The notes beneath the pieces were generated by a model, which saw only the letters and a program-made list of their open reading frames with translations, searched no databases and was not told the DNA's origin. The position numbers and the translations under genes are program-made. A DNA stretch of 64,000 nt from Daphnia pulex (lineage: Eukaryota; Arthropoda; Branchiopoda; Diplostraca; Daphniidae). The stretch's first letter is position 1. Each line of letters begins with the position of its first letter. This document shows, piece after piece, positions 1 to 10,009 of this stretch. Location: the NCBI RefSeq assembly GCF_021134715.1, contig NC_060026.1, positions 13,011,001 through 13,075,000 on the forward strand, written 5' to 3'.

Positions 1-950
1 AGGTGCGCTCACGTCATCGCAAAAGAGACGGACCCGTGCGGCGTTAGCGCCCGAATCTATTTTTAAACTTATGACATCCGCCCGTGACTACGGCCGTTAG
101 GAACTCTCGGGAGAGCTTCTCTCACGCTGGTGGTAACCTACACCCGTCCGCCAAAATCTATCCGACCCGTTACCCTTTCTGATCTGCTGCCGCTTTCTGA
201 TCCCGTTCTTCTTCTTTTCTATTTTGTTACAAATCGTCCGCCAAATCGAAAAAAACAAAACAAAATTTCCGTAAAAATAGAAACGGACCGAATAAAAAAA
301 ACCGTGAAAGATGTTCAAAACAAATACAAAATGGTTGGTGAGCGTCACGTTCTCTCATTCAACACTTCCTGGATGGCGTAGAGCTATTTCAGCCCATTTT
401 CTTCTAGAATTTTTGCTTGTTTGGTTCACCCAATCGATCCAACGGCGGATGGGATGACATCATCGACACGGAGCACTTTCTTGTTTTTTCTTTCACGCTC
501 GACCCTTCCTCTATTAGATCTGCACAACGTATACGTATACGTAGTATATACAACGCGATGAGCGCGAAAATCTAAACTTAGTTTTTGCCTGGCGTGTGTA
601 TTTTGACACACGGCGCATGGCCGGTTGGTGGAAAATTTATGTTTTTATTTCATTTCACGACTGTGTCGGGTGGGGGGTGGGGTGGTGGGGTGGGTGCGAT
701 GAACGGATGAGTCGGACTGGACACGTGTGTCTTGCCTGGCTTCTATTTCCGGATATCAAAAAATATGAAACCGTTTTTCACCAACTCTCTTCTTTTTTTA
801 GTTTTGTCATCTTTTTTAAAAAAATGTTTCAACTTTTTCTTTCTATTTTGAAAAAAAACAACAAGTCCCGAGTGTTGTTGCGTGTCATATTAGCTGAAAC
901 TAATTTGCGATTCATCTTTTTTTGTTTGTTTTTGTTTTTTTTATGTACAG
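1..950. other. 5' region upstream of Mp20, no exon identified
   Basis: No coding exon could be supported here. The first recognised Mp20 exon begins at 951 in phase 0, so an upstream exon carrying the start codon must exist, but no ATG exon ending in phase 0 at a good donor was found. It may lie left of the window. The stretch holds many A and T runs and G-rich tracts (about 665-700). Confidence 0.5.
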
Positions 951-1848
951 GCACTCGGCAAACGCGAGCCGGAACAGGAAAGCGAAGCCCAAGCTTGGAT
1001 TGAAACCATTACGGGAGAGAGCTTTCCCGAAGGTGATAAAAACAGACATAATTACAACCATTGCGCTTTTTGACTTTGACTGGCTGGGAGGTTGGTGGTG
1101 GGGGGTTGGACTTGACTTTATGATTGATCAGCTGTTTTATTAGATACAGCAGCAGCAGCAACTCAGAGTTACACGGCACATGGGTTGCCTAATGTTGCTA
1201 ATAATAACCGACTCTCTTGTCACTCTTATCTCATTTGTTAGGTGTCTCGTATGAAGACGCTTTGCAAGATGGCGTCATCCTCTGCAAATTGATGAACATT
1301 ATCTCCCCTGGCTCCATCAACAAGATCAATCCCAGTGGCGCTGGTCATTTCAAAATCTGCGAAAATCTCAACAAGTATGAATCCAGATTACATTAAGACA
1401 ATGTGTATACTAAGTCAGAGATCTTATTCAAATTTTTTAATTTTTATAATTTGATTTACTTACAGGTTCCAGGAAGCTTGCAAGAAATACGGAGTGCCTG
1501 AAAGTGATATTTTCCAAACGATCGATTTGTCTGAGAAAAAGGATATCGCCATGGTCACTTCGACCATTTTCGGTCTCGGAAGCGCCGTAAGTCAATATAT
1601 ATTTAATAACAATAAATAACTCAATAAATATTGATGTTCGTTTATGAATCATCAAGACTTACAAGCACCCGGAATATCAGGGACCCAGTTTGGGACCTAA
1701 ACCGTCGGAGAAGAACCAGCGCAATTTCTCCGAGGAGCAATTGAAAGCCGGACAGACAGTGATCGGACTTCAAGCTGGAACCAACAAAGGAGCCACCCAA
1801 GCTGGTCTAAACATGGGAGCGTCACGAAAAATCCTTCTAGGCAAATAA
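951..1848 (+). CDS. Mp20: Muscle protein 20 / transgelin-like calponin-family protein (5' end not located)
   Basis: Actin-associated muscle protein of the calponin/transgelin family. Coding exons are 951-1032, 1242-1374, 1466-1586 and 1657-1848, with GT-AG introns and a stop at 1846-1848. The order of motifs matches arthropod Mp20: a calponin-homology domain (KREPEQESEAQAWIETITGE, DGVILCKLMN, KYGVPESDIFQTIDL, KKDIAMVTSTIFGLG), then YKHPEYQGPSLGPKPSEKNQ, then a single calponin-like repeat (TVIGLQAGTNKGATQAG) and the C-terminal GASRKILLGK. The first residues are missing: the first exon seen begins in phase 0 after a good acceptor and has no start codon. An AATAAA at about 2319 fits a 3' UTR of roughly 470 nt. 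Family identity is very secure; the 5' boundary is not. Confidence 0.93.
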
Positions 1849-2452
1849 AAGGGGAAAGATTATGGATTTTAAAGAAAGAAAAAGAAAGAAAACTAATCGA
1901 AATTGGAAAATTCAAAAAATCTATGACAACAGAAAGAGAAAAAAAAAACGAAACTTCTATGCGCTTTGACTTTTATTACGTCTATTTTGTCTTTAATCTT
2001 TTTAATCAAATTCGCGCCCACAGCATATCTACCGCTCTTTCTCATTCGTTCCACGGAGGGCAAGTTTAGTTCCAAGGGAGATTTTTTTGTTTATTAATTC
2101 AAATTTAATATTAACTCTATTTGATTAACCACGAAAGAAAAAAAAGACCGAATGTAATTGTAATAGAACAGAAGCTGAAGCAATAGAAATACACGGGAAA
2201 TTAACTTAAAAAGCGTTTAATCAATCGTTACAATCGACCGACGAAGTAGAATATTTTTTCTTGAGTGTATTTTATTTTATGGAATGTTCATTATAATGAC
2301 ATTCAATTTAGTTTAAATAATAAAATAAAACGACATTATTTCCCTACCTTCGTAATCCCAGCCCAGCCCTACTATTTTTATCGTTCCCTTCCTCCTTATT
2401 TCTAAACCACCAGCCGCAACGCCATCTCTGGAGCTTGCCATGCGTCCTATTA

Positions 2453-2482
2453 TCCCGCCCTGACGCCCTGACGCCCTGACGG
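2453..2482. repeat. Short tandem repeat, unit CTGACGCC
   Basis: About three consecutive copies of a unit close to CCCTGACG, lying between the Mp20 3' end and the zinc-finger gene. No function inferred. Confidence 0.6.
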
Positions 2483-2668
2483 TCCTGACATAACCGACCG
2501 TGAACACGTGTGTTAAAGCAGGTTAAAGAAAAGATTAAAGTTGAAAAATGGTGGTTGAAATTCAGTAGGCTTGAAGTCACGGTAGGACTGAGCGGACGAG
2601 AGAAATTATTGAAAGATTCCCATCAATTTCCGAAGTTAAAAGTGAGAAGAAATTAGTGACGTTGAATC

Positions 2669-3884
2669 ATGTCTAGTAGAGTGAGTTAATCTTTATAAAA
2701 ATGGAAGTAATTGAGAAAAAAAAAGATTGACATTTGTTATGAAATGCTTATTTTTAGTTCATGCTTTCTCGGGTCACAAATGGAGGCTCATCAGGAAGTT
2801 CCGAAAATGGTTCTGATAACGAAAGTAGTTCCTACCACTGTCATTACTGTTCTGCTGTAAGTTTCAAGTTCTCTGATACTTCAGTTAATGTGTGACAACA
2901 TGTCTTCTAGCCCGCCTTCTAGTTTTCCAGTAATCGTTTTTATATTTATAGCAAAGCAGTCATGGTGCAGATGACTTTGAAGCATTGTTTGAATGCAAAA
3001 TATGTTCTAAGGTAAATAAAATATATGCTAAGGTTTCTTTCTTTGATTGATTTGTGCTGTTTCTGTCCCTCATATTTTTTTATACTGTACAGAAATTTAG
3101 GCAGCTTTCTACCTACACACGACATAAGAAAATGCATAACCCTGAAGACAAAGTATTTATTTGCCTTTTGTGTACGCATGTAAGTTACAGCTTAATGTGT
3201 CATCACATTCCTAATCATGGTTCAGATGCTTTTTCTAGAACTGTGAATCTGAATTAAGTATGAGAAGCCATGTAACTGAAGCACATGCTCCAAAAAAGTC
3301 TTTCTATTCAACAATACATAATAAGGAAGAAATTGATCAGGATTTAAGAAATCAGCATACTTGCCAAATCTGTTCGAAGGTATATTAATTTATATGTACT
3401 ATTTTCTTTACTTTCATTCAATCCTCTAATTATGTTTTGTATAGTCATTTAGATTCAAATCTCACTTACAAAATCACATTCGCTGTCATGCTCCAAAACT
3501 GGTATACATTTTAAATGCTGCATGTATAAAAAGTTTTTTCAATTTACTTAATTTTTTTTTTTTTACTAATATATATTTGTTAGAATTCTGAAAAAGGGTG
3601 TGGTTCATCTTCTAAACACCAGTCCACCTACAGGTAAATTTTTAAAAACACTATTTTCAATAATAATAATAATTAATAATAATAATAATAACTGTCGAAA
3701 ATTTAGAAACGTTAAAGAGCTTTCGCAAAAGGAGAAAGGTACTGTAGGCGAGCCGCATCTGAAAAATGGATTGCAGAAATCAGGGATATCCGGCAGCACT
3801 TCAGTTCGTCAAGGAAACTTCTGGCCGAGAGTTGTCCTCTCATCTCACTTAAACATTCTTTTGTCGAGCAGGACTGAAAAATGA
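2669..3884 (+). CDS. Three-finger C2H2 zinc-finger protein, many tiny exons
   Basis: Likely nucleic-acid-binding protein; I do not recognise a named orthologue. Coding exons: 2669-2680 (MSSR), 2758-2856, 2952-3011, 3093-3179, 3239-3379, 3445-3501, 3584-3633 and 3707-3884, stop TGA 3882-3884. All introns are GT-AG and the frame closes to give roughly 227 aa. Three C2H2 fingers are visible: ECKICSK/KFRQLSTYTRH with H-x3-H, ICLLCTH/NCESELSMRSH with H-x4-H, and TCQICSK/SFRFKSHLQNH with H-x3-H. An N-terminal CHYC pair has no matching His pair and looks like a degenerate finger. A slash marks a phase-0 intron two residues after the second Cys, the same place in all fingers. The N-terminus is Ser/Asn rich and the C-terminal 75 residues have no recognised domain. 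Expression is unproven, but the coherent splicing argues for a real gene. Confidence 0.72.
3660..3691. repeat. AAT microsatellite in intron
   Basis: A run of AAT units with one interruption, inside the last intron of the zinc-finger gene. Confidence 0.8.
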
Positions 3885-5360
3885 GGTATCGAAGAATATT
3901 GTACTCAACTAGTTGGTTTAATTGGCATGGCTTCGCATAGTTTTCAAGTCTAACCTAACCTCTATAGTTACACAAATTAATTCCCTTTTTTTTTGCATGT
4001 ATCGAAATTTAAATTAATGGCATGCTACCTGTTTTGTATTTTCCAACAACTTACATTTTCTTTAGTTAATGAAGTTGTTAAATTGCTGTGTAACATAAGT
4101 TTTTTTGGGGGGGTTTGTTTTATCCCTGGGAATATCAGTTGCCTTTGTTTGTTGCATGTTAGAAAAAAATCTGCACTTTTCCTTGAACGAAATGGCCATT
4201 TTGGTGTTTTTTTCCCCATTTTTCCCATTTTTGGGGGGGTTTCTCGATTAGTTTTGCCGCGTTTATTTGACGACAGAACTACCAGTTGGGCTTCGAATTT
4301 TACACCATTTACAATTTTAGATAGTGAGAGACAAGATTTTTTTCTGTCTATCTTTGTTGGGCTAATGTTACACCATCACTTAGCTCAACTACAACAAGTT
4401 TAGTCCTTTCAAGTTAAGTGTGCATGTTGAACTTGTCTCCACTTATGGATAATCCCGTGATGAAGTAAATTTGAGCGTTAAATGTCAACCACATCCACTT
4501 CATCCGGGTGAAATGGTGGATCGTGTACTTGCACTCTAAAGAGCCACACATGTAAATAACCTTCGGACTCAGGATTGCCATTATTAGTCACGGCATATAT
4601 AGAAGGTAACTAAATTTTGTAGTTTTTTTTTTAATTATTATTTTATTTCTTCAGTAGTCAATTTACCAATATATTTTTCATTAAATTATCTTTCAGGAAG
4701 CCGCGTGTCATGTCGAAGTTGATGACCTGTGTGCCTGAAAACCTCCTTTAAGATCAACTACCATGGATTGGCATGAGTACTCCTGATGGAATGGATAAGG
4801 GTATGTTCTTTGGCAGTGCGGCGACTCCTGTGGCGCATGAGCCTGCCGCTTGCGCATGAGCCGCTAGCAAATGATGCCTCAAAATTAATTAGCCACGCTT
4901 GTCTATAGATCTGCCGATTCGTCTGGTCTTGCTAGTGGCATGGCTTTTGGAGGTCCGACATTCTCTCTGTCAGTGGCACATGGTGATTGTGGTCTACCAC
5001 CAGCCTCTTCTCCAGCTTGGTTTTGGTCTGATGGAGCCGTAGGAATTCCTGGAAAACGACAAGCTGGTCTTCGGATTCAAAGGAGAAGGACCAGGTACTT
5101 ATATAATGGACGGAATTTGTTTGATTAATCGTATATAACGGATTATTGGAAATGGTTGTTGAGTTAAATTTAAAACTAACTCGTTTAGGGTTAGTTAGTA
5201 GACATGTTAGTAGATCATGTGTTTTAAACTTAGATAATGTTGCAGGGGAATATTTTCAAAAAGCCGACTGTCCTTCAAAAGGTTCAAAATAGAAGATTTA
5301 TTCATTCACCGAAAAAACGAGTCAAATGACTCAAATTTCAATTGGTTTAAAGTGAGTTTT
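3885..5360. other. Intergenic, no confident gene
   Basis: AT-rich DNA with T and G runs. Around 4,690-5,120 base composition rises and a short open frame at 4940-5128 (+) has a Gly/Pro-rich translation, but I recognise no domain and no flanking exon pair, so it is left unannotated. It could be 3' UTR of the zinc-finger gene or a decayed fragment. Confidence 0.4.
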
Positions 5361-5364
5361 AAAC

Positions 5365-5765
5365 CTTAACCATTTGGTGTTCATTTTGATATTGGTTGTT
5401 GTAGACCCATCCCCAGCAACGTCAAACTGCAGAAGGAAATGCCAGTTTGCATGTCTGAAGGTCACGGAGATCATTACGTAAAACAAGTCATGCAGCGGGT
5501 AGAGGTTGGGTGAGAACGGCACGTGTTACATCGTTATCAATAAGGTACAATAGCCACAAGGCTTAGCCATTTGGTATTCATTTTTATATTTGTAGACCCA
5601 TCCCCAGCAACGTCAACCTGCAGAAGGAATGGCCAGTTTACATGTCCTTCACACTCGAAGGTCACGGAGATCATTAGGTAAAACAAATCATGCAGTGGTG
5701 TAGAGGTTGGGTGAGAACGGGGCGTGTTGCTTCATTATCAAGCAGGTACAATAGCCGCAAGGCTT
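5365..5765 (+). repeat. Two tandem copies of the upstream region of the YYT-rich gene cluster
   Basis: Two direct copies of about 190 bp, near 5365-5560 and 5565-5765. Both contain ACCCATCCCCAGCAACGTCA, then GAAGGTCACGGAGATCATTA, GTAGAGGTTGGGTGAGAACG and GGTACAATAGCC. They differ at scattered positions and by small indels. A shorter third copy (GTGTTGC... GCAGGTACAATTGCCGC) lies at about 6430-6475. The second copy runs directly into a TATA box, so the unit is a duplicated proximal promoter. Confidence 0.75.
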
Positions 5766-5791
5766 AAGAGGTAAGGGCGAGGAAAAACTCG

Positions 5792-5827
5792 TATAAAAGG
5801 AGAGAGAAAAGGCTACAGAAATCAGTC
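5792..5827 (+). promoter_or_regulatory. Core promoter of YYT-rich copy 1: TATA box plus initiator
   Basis: TATAAAA at 5792-5798 is followed about 30 bp later by an arthropod initiator, TCAGTC at 5822-5827. A leader then runs to an ATG at 5912 that is immediately followed by a GTAAAC donor. The two later copies keep the initiator (about 6258 and 6540), but the TATA has decayed to TTTAAGA and TATTAAA. Confidence 0.65.
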
Positions 5828-5911
5828 GAGTGAGCATCTCCGACACGGCAACAACTGCGGCGCACTATTTGTCACCAACTGCCTTCTTCATCGCATTACC
5901 AATTCGCAATC

Positions 5912-6236
5912 ATGGGTAAACATTCTGTGTTTGACATGGAGTTTTGTATTAATGCAACTTTACTATTTGTTTATATGCCAGTTATTGCATACTAATGTTT
6001 AAATTTATTCATTGTCTATTTAACTATCACGTTGTGCTGCTGTTGGATGTTGATTCGTTGATTGCTGGATCGGCCATTGGTGTACTGATGTCTCTGCCTC
6101 TCTGGTTACGGCGACTATGCAGACTACTTGTGCTGCCCCTGCCTGCTACACCGAGGCCCCTAATTTTTACAACACTCAAGTGCCCAAGTACTACTCTACA
6201 TATTACGGTGCCCTGAGCTGCTCCAAGTCGTTTAAG
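5912..6236 (+). pseudogene. YYT-rich structural protein copy 1, degenerate
   Basis: Remnant of a tyrosine-rich secreted structural protein. Exon 1 would be the short leader with ATG at 5912, followed by GTAAAC. A hydrophobic signal-peptide-like stretch (VLLLDVDSLIAGSAIGVLM) lies at about 6035-6090, in a different frame from the Tyr-rich body CAAPACYTEAPNFYNTQVPK at about 6125-6190. Only two YYT-type repeats remain before the sequence runs straight into the leader of copy 2. The frame break and truncation argue for a pseudogene. Cuticle or other extracellular matrix use is inferred from composition only. Confidence 0.6.
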
Positions 6237-6420
6237 AGGAGAGACAAGGTGGTAGAAATCAGTCGAGTGAGGATCTCCGACACGGCAACAACTGTCGTGC
6301 ACTATCTGTCACCTACTGCATTCCTCACCCTGTTAATCATTCGCAATCATGGGTAAATATTCTGTCTATACATTGAGTATCGTATCAATTCCACATTTTT
6401 ATTAATTTAGTTATGATTGA
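6237..6420 (+). pseudogene. YYT-rich cluster copy 2: leader only
   Basis: Second copy of the promoter/leader: initiator TCAGTCGAGTGAG at about 6259, the GATCTCCGACACGGCAACAA leader, and ATG at 6349-6351 followed by GTAAAT. No signal-peptide exon or Tyr-rich body follows before copy 3 begins at about 6425. An open frame reads from the copy 1 body (about 6117) through this leader to 6356, a chance fusion created by the truncation. Confidence 0.6.
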
Positions 6421-6424
6421 AAGG

Positions 6425-7684
6425 ACACCAGTGACAAGTGTTGCATCATTCCCAGCAGGTACAATTGCCGCTAGGTTCGAGTTGGATGGTGAATGAGGAA
6501 GGGAAAATCGTATTAAACGAGAGAAAGGGAGAACCGAGTCAGTCGAATGAGCATCTCCGACACGGCAACAACTGCAGCGAAGCAGCGCACTATCTGTCAA
6601 CTGCATTCCTCATGCTGTAACCAATTCGCAATCATGGGTAAACATTGAGTGTTTTTTAGATAGAGAGCTGTTTGAGTTTTGTATCAAGCCTACTTTTTTC
6701 TATTCGTAAATATTCCAGTTGTTATTGAGTATTAATGTTTAAATTTAACCATAGTGTCGTGCTGGTGTTGGGTGTTGTATCGCTGATGGCTGGGTCGACC
6801 ACTGGTGTACCGATGTCTTATTGCTATGGCGAATACTGAACCGCACTGCCACCGCCTTACTACACAACAACAACTTACGCAATGACCAGTTACTACACCG
6901 AGGCCACCAAGTACTACACCACTAAGGCACGGGAGTACTACACGACTAACTAATCATGCTGCTCCATCCTACTATGTACAATAAGGCTACCAAGTACTAC
7001 TGTTCCCAGCTACTGCACCGAGGTTCCAGCTCATTACTCCACCAAAACGGTTGAATACTACACTGAAGCACCAAAGTACTACTCTGCCCCGATCTACCCA
7101 ACCACAGCTGAGGCGGCCAAGTCTCAGCCCCGACTTACTACACAGAAGCTGCTCCCTCGTACTACGTTGCACAGAAATACTACCAGTTAACTACACCACA
7201 ACCTACGCTACACCTAGCTACTACACCGAAGCCCCCAAGTACTACACCGGCAAGGTCGAATATTACACAACCACTATGCTGTCCCAGTCTACTACACCGA
7301 AGCCTCCAAGTACTACCTAGTCAAGGTCGAATATTACACAACCGCTATGCTGCCCCAGTCTACTACACCGAACCTAAGTATTACTCTGCTCCAAGCCTTT
7401 ACTAAATAGAGGTTCCTGTTTACTACACCACACAGCCCCCGAAGTATTATACTACAACCTACGCTGCCACCAGGTACTACACTGAGGCTCCCAGCTGCTG
7501 GGGATTGGACATCACCAAGGAACCCGAGTATTACACCACTACTTACGCTGCTCCGACCTACTACACCGAAGCTGAAGCTCCGAAGCACTACTCTGCTCCG
7601 AGTTACTACACTACTAAGGCATCTGAATATTACACCACAACCTACGCTTCCCCAACTTACTACAAGGAGGCTCCTAAATACTAG
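6425..7684 (+). pseudogene. YYT-rich structural protein copy 3, many stops and frameshifts
   Basis: The longest copy. Its leader repeats the CATCTCCGACACGGCAACAA block with ATG at 6634-6636. A signal-peptide-like stretch VVLVLGVVSLMAGSTTGVPM sits at about 6755-6815. The body to the TAG at 7682-7684 encodes repeats such as YYTEAPKYYT, EYYTTTYAAPTYYTEA and SYYTTKASEYYTTTYA. These are spread over all three frames and broken by stops (about 6828, 6951, 6991, 7318) and indels. The terminal repeat block (about 7480-7684) is the best preserved. AATAAA at 7779-7784 could still serve polyadenylation. I infer decay of a once functional secreted repeat protein. Confidence 0.72.
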
Positions 7685-7784
7685 ATCCGAAATTTCTATA
7701 TTATTTAATCATGTTTAAATTTGGCGTTTATCTTCATGGTTATTAGACACTGGGAATTGATTGTTGATCTTTATTGAAAATAAA

Positions 7785-8220
7785 TATTTGTAATGCGGTA
7801 AATTATCTTTTAAGACTTATTCTTAAGCCTTTCAACATTGCGACAGGTATTTTCATTCGTGTTGGACTTCTTCAAGACCTGTTCGCTGCGCTGTGATTTG
7901 TTTGTTTCATGTTTTGGAGGTGACTTACTGCCTTGGTCGCTCTGCATACGGATATTGTGCTTCGGCGATTATGTTTTTAGGGTAAGTTGTGAAAGAGTCG
8001 TAAATACTTAACTTTACTCTATATTTTGTTTTGAGTTGCATTTTTTCGTTAATGGAATTCATTTTCAGAAGGAAAATATTCTAAAGTTGTGAAAGTTGAT
8101 TTCTTTAAGTAATAGGCAAGCGTCTGAGTCTTGTGTACACATGAAAAACTTTGAAATTGTAAGAAATATAGATACCTAGACAAGACTTGGTAAAAATTAA
8201 GAGACAATGAACAAATAACT
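7785..8220. other. Intergenic, nothing recognised
   Basis: AT-rich stretch between the YYT cluster and the mobile elements. No exon with convincing splice sites and no recognisable protein was found. Confidence 0.5.
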
Positions 8221-8288
8221 TATAAAAGGAATTGCTTTATTGTCCCACCTCCACCCACAATTCCTCCACATTTTCCAATCACACAAAT

Positions 8289-8322
8289 CATACATACATA
8301 AATACATACATACATAAATACA
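8289..8322. repeat. TACA/TAAA tetranucleotide repeat
   Basis: Imperfect run of ATACATACATAAATAC units immediately left of the piggyBac-type element. Confidence 0.8.
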
Positions 8323-8332
8323 CTTAAGTTAA

Positions 8333-8661
8333 CCCGTTGGCTGCCACGCCATACAACCCGTAGGTTGCTCTCTACTACTCTACGCGCCATGTCTGAAGGA
8401 TCCATGACCAAGGTGGGACTTGCCATTGCTGACAAGTCCGGGTTGACACGGTGACAGGAGAAGATGGAATGCACGCCTCTAGAATCCATCACCGTATCGA
8501 CAAGGGGGAAGTCCCTATGGTGCACTGCCTAACAGGCGCCTTGCGGCGAATCTTGGGCTGGTGCGACTCTCCGATCCCGCGGCATGTAAACCACGAGACC
8601 GAACAGCGCGGCCCGTGCTAAGGAGCTACAAGGGGGAGACAAAGGCGTGGCAGCCAACGGG
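8333..8661. mobile_element. piggyBac-type MITE (329 bp) with TTAA target duplication
   Basis: The element begins CCCGTTGGCTGCCACGCC and ends with its exact reverse complement, an 18-bp perfect terminal inverted repeat. TTAA flanks both ends (8329-8332 and 8662-8665). TTAA target sites and termini starting CCC are hallmarks of the piggyBac superfamily. The interior is more GC-rich than its surroundings and has no transposase, so it would need an enzyme supplied in trans. The match of both tips and both target sites makes the boundary call firm; the superfamily call rests on the tips alone. Confidence 0.85.
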
Positions 8662-8934
8662 TTAACTAACACAAACAACAACAAAAATATTACCAACAAC
8701 AAATGATGATCCGCGCTGACATATTGGAGATACCGGCGATGTTTTGGTGTCCATCTTCTCGAAGTCTCCTCTGCATTACCTGAATAAAGACAAAACAATT
8801 GTTATTAAGTGAAATGCCAATAAAAGTTACATAATACATTAAGGTTCATTGATCTGTTTTTTTTTTGCTCAAAACTTTATAGGCGCTTAAAATTTTGCTT
8901 AAAATTAGCTTTCAAAATTAAGAACTGTACACAG

Positions 8935-9323
8935 AACAAAGCTCACTTGCTAGTTTCATGAAAATTTTCCGGAACTAAACCGGAAGTAAGCTATAGCGCC
9001 TTAACCATTGATCTGATGTCAAATTAAACCATATATTCGTGATCTCCATGAAATTTGGGGTCGATTTGGTATGATTTAAACGAAATCCAAAATTTGGCCA
9101 AAATCGAGAATTTTCCTGAACTATAGTTCATGAAAATTCTCAAAACCGGAAGTACGAAAACGTACAAAACAAAACATGAACTTTACCACAAATTTGACGA
9201 GGATCACGAATGTGTGGTTTTTTTGTACGTCAGATGAATATTTACTGAACTACTGACTGAAATGAGCAAACCGGAAGTAGAAAAAAAAAGCAAATATCGA
9301 AAATTTAACAAGTGAGCTTTGTT
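8935..9323. mobile_element. Possible small inverted-repeat element (389 bp)
   Basis: AACAAAGCTCACTTG at 8935-8949 is the exact reverse complement of 9309-9323. The interior is AT-rich and repeats short motifs such as AACCGGAAGTA and CATGAAAATT. No target-site duplication could be seen, so a non-autonomous transposon is only one reading; the ends may not be the true tips. Confidence 0.4.
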
Positions 9324-9507
9324 GGTGGAATAGTAATCGTCAGTTTTCACTAAAAAATTTCCACAAAATAGCTCCCGATGCTTTTGCAAAGTAACTGAAA
9401 CTGACTGTTTTGACAGCTAAAATTATCGAAAAGCCATCTAGCGTTAGAAACAAATAACACATCTGAGTAACACTTAAGTGCGCAAGAAGGGCCTGATTTT
9501 GAAATGA

Positions 9508-10008
9508 TTACACAGACAGAGAGTTTAACGCAAATAGATTACTAGTAGATAATCTACGAAAATAAGTCAATTGTCCGGTACCTGGCCATAATCCCGTGGT
9601 GAGTGACTGAAGGTGTGTCACAGCAAATGAAGTGATCCAACTCGCCAGTGAAGCAAGAAAAGTTGTGTAGTAGGCTAGCAGCATAAGAAGCACTGAAGTA
9701 GTGAAGCTGGATGAGCGAGCGTACGTCTTGAAGATAAGGATGGAGAAGAACGTTGGTGGATGTCCTTCTTCTGTCATGAACAAATCCAGCATTGGCTCAA
9801 GGATGTCCGTGATCTTTAGTGGATCTTTAGTGCTCTGTAAAAAAAAAGTGTGTTACATTAATGAAAATATAAAAATTTAAAAAGCATATCAATCTTTTAT
9901 TCTTTACCTTTACTAAGAAGCACACTGAAATGTTCATGATGAAAAACCGTAATAATGGAATTACAGCAACCAACTGCACTTACTCCTCAGGTGGGATACA
10001 TTTCCTGA
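9508..10008 (-). pseudogene. Ionotropic-receptor-like fragment
   Basis: Two minus-strand exons are suggested: about 9908-10008, and 9508-9834 after a TTTTTACAG acceptor. The second ends in a stop and holds a hydrophobic run MLLAYYTTFLASLASW preceded by ARSSSF and followed by a threonine/leucine-rich segment. This resembles the third membrane helix and SYTANLAAF-like region of ionotropic glutamate/chemosensory receptors. The first exon, read in the compatible frame, has an in-frame TAA after KCIPPEE. The fragment lacks ligand-binding lobes and the rest of the pore, so it is probably a broken gene. The family assignment is tentative. Confidence 0.38.
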
Positions 10009-10009
10009 T

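Noticed and set aside
6117-6356. 79-codon frame in the YYT cluster as a functional short gene
   Set aside because: It is the copy 1 body read through into the copy 2 leader; no signal peptide lies in the same frame.
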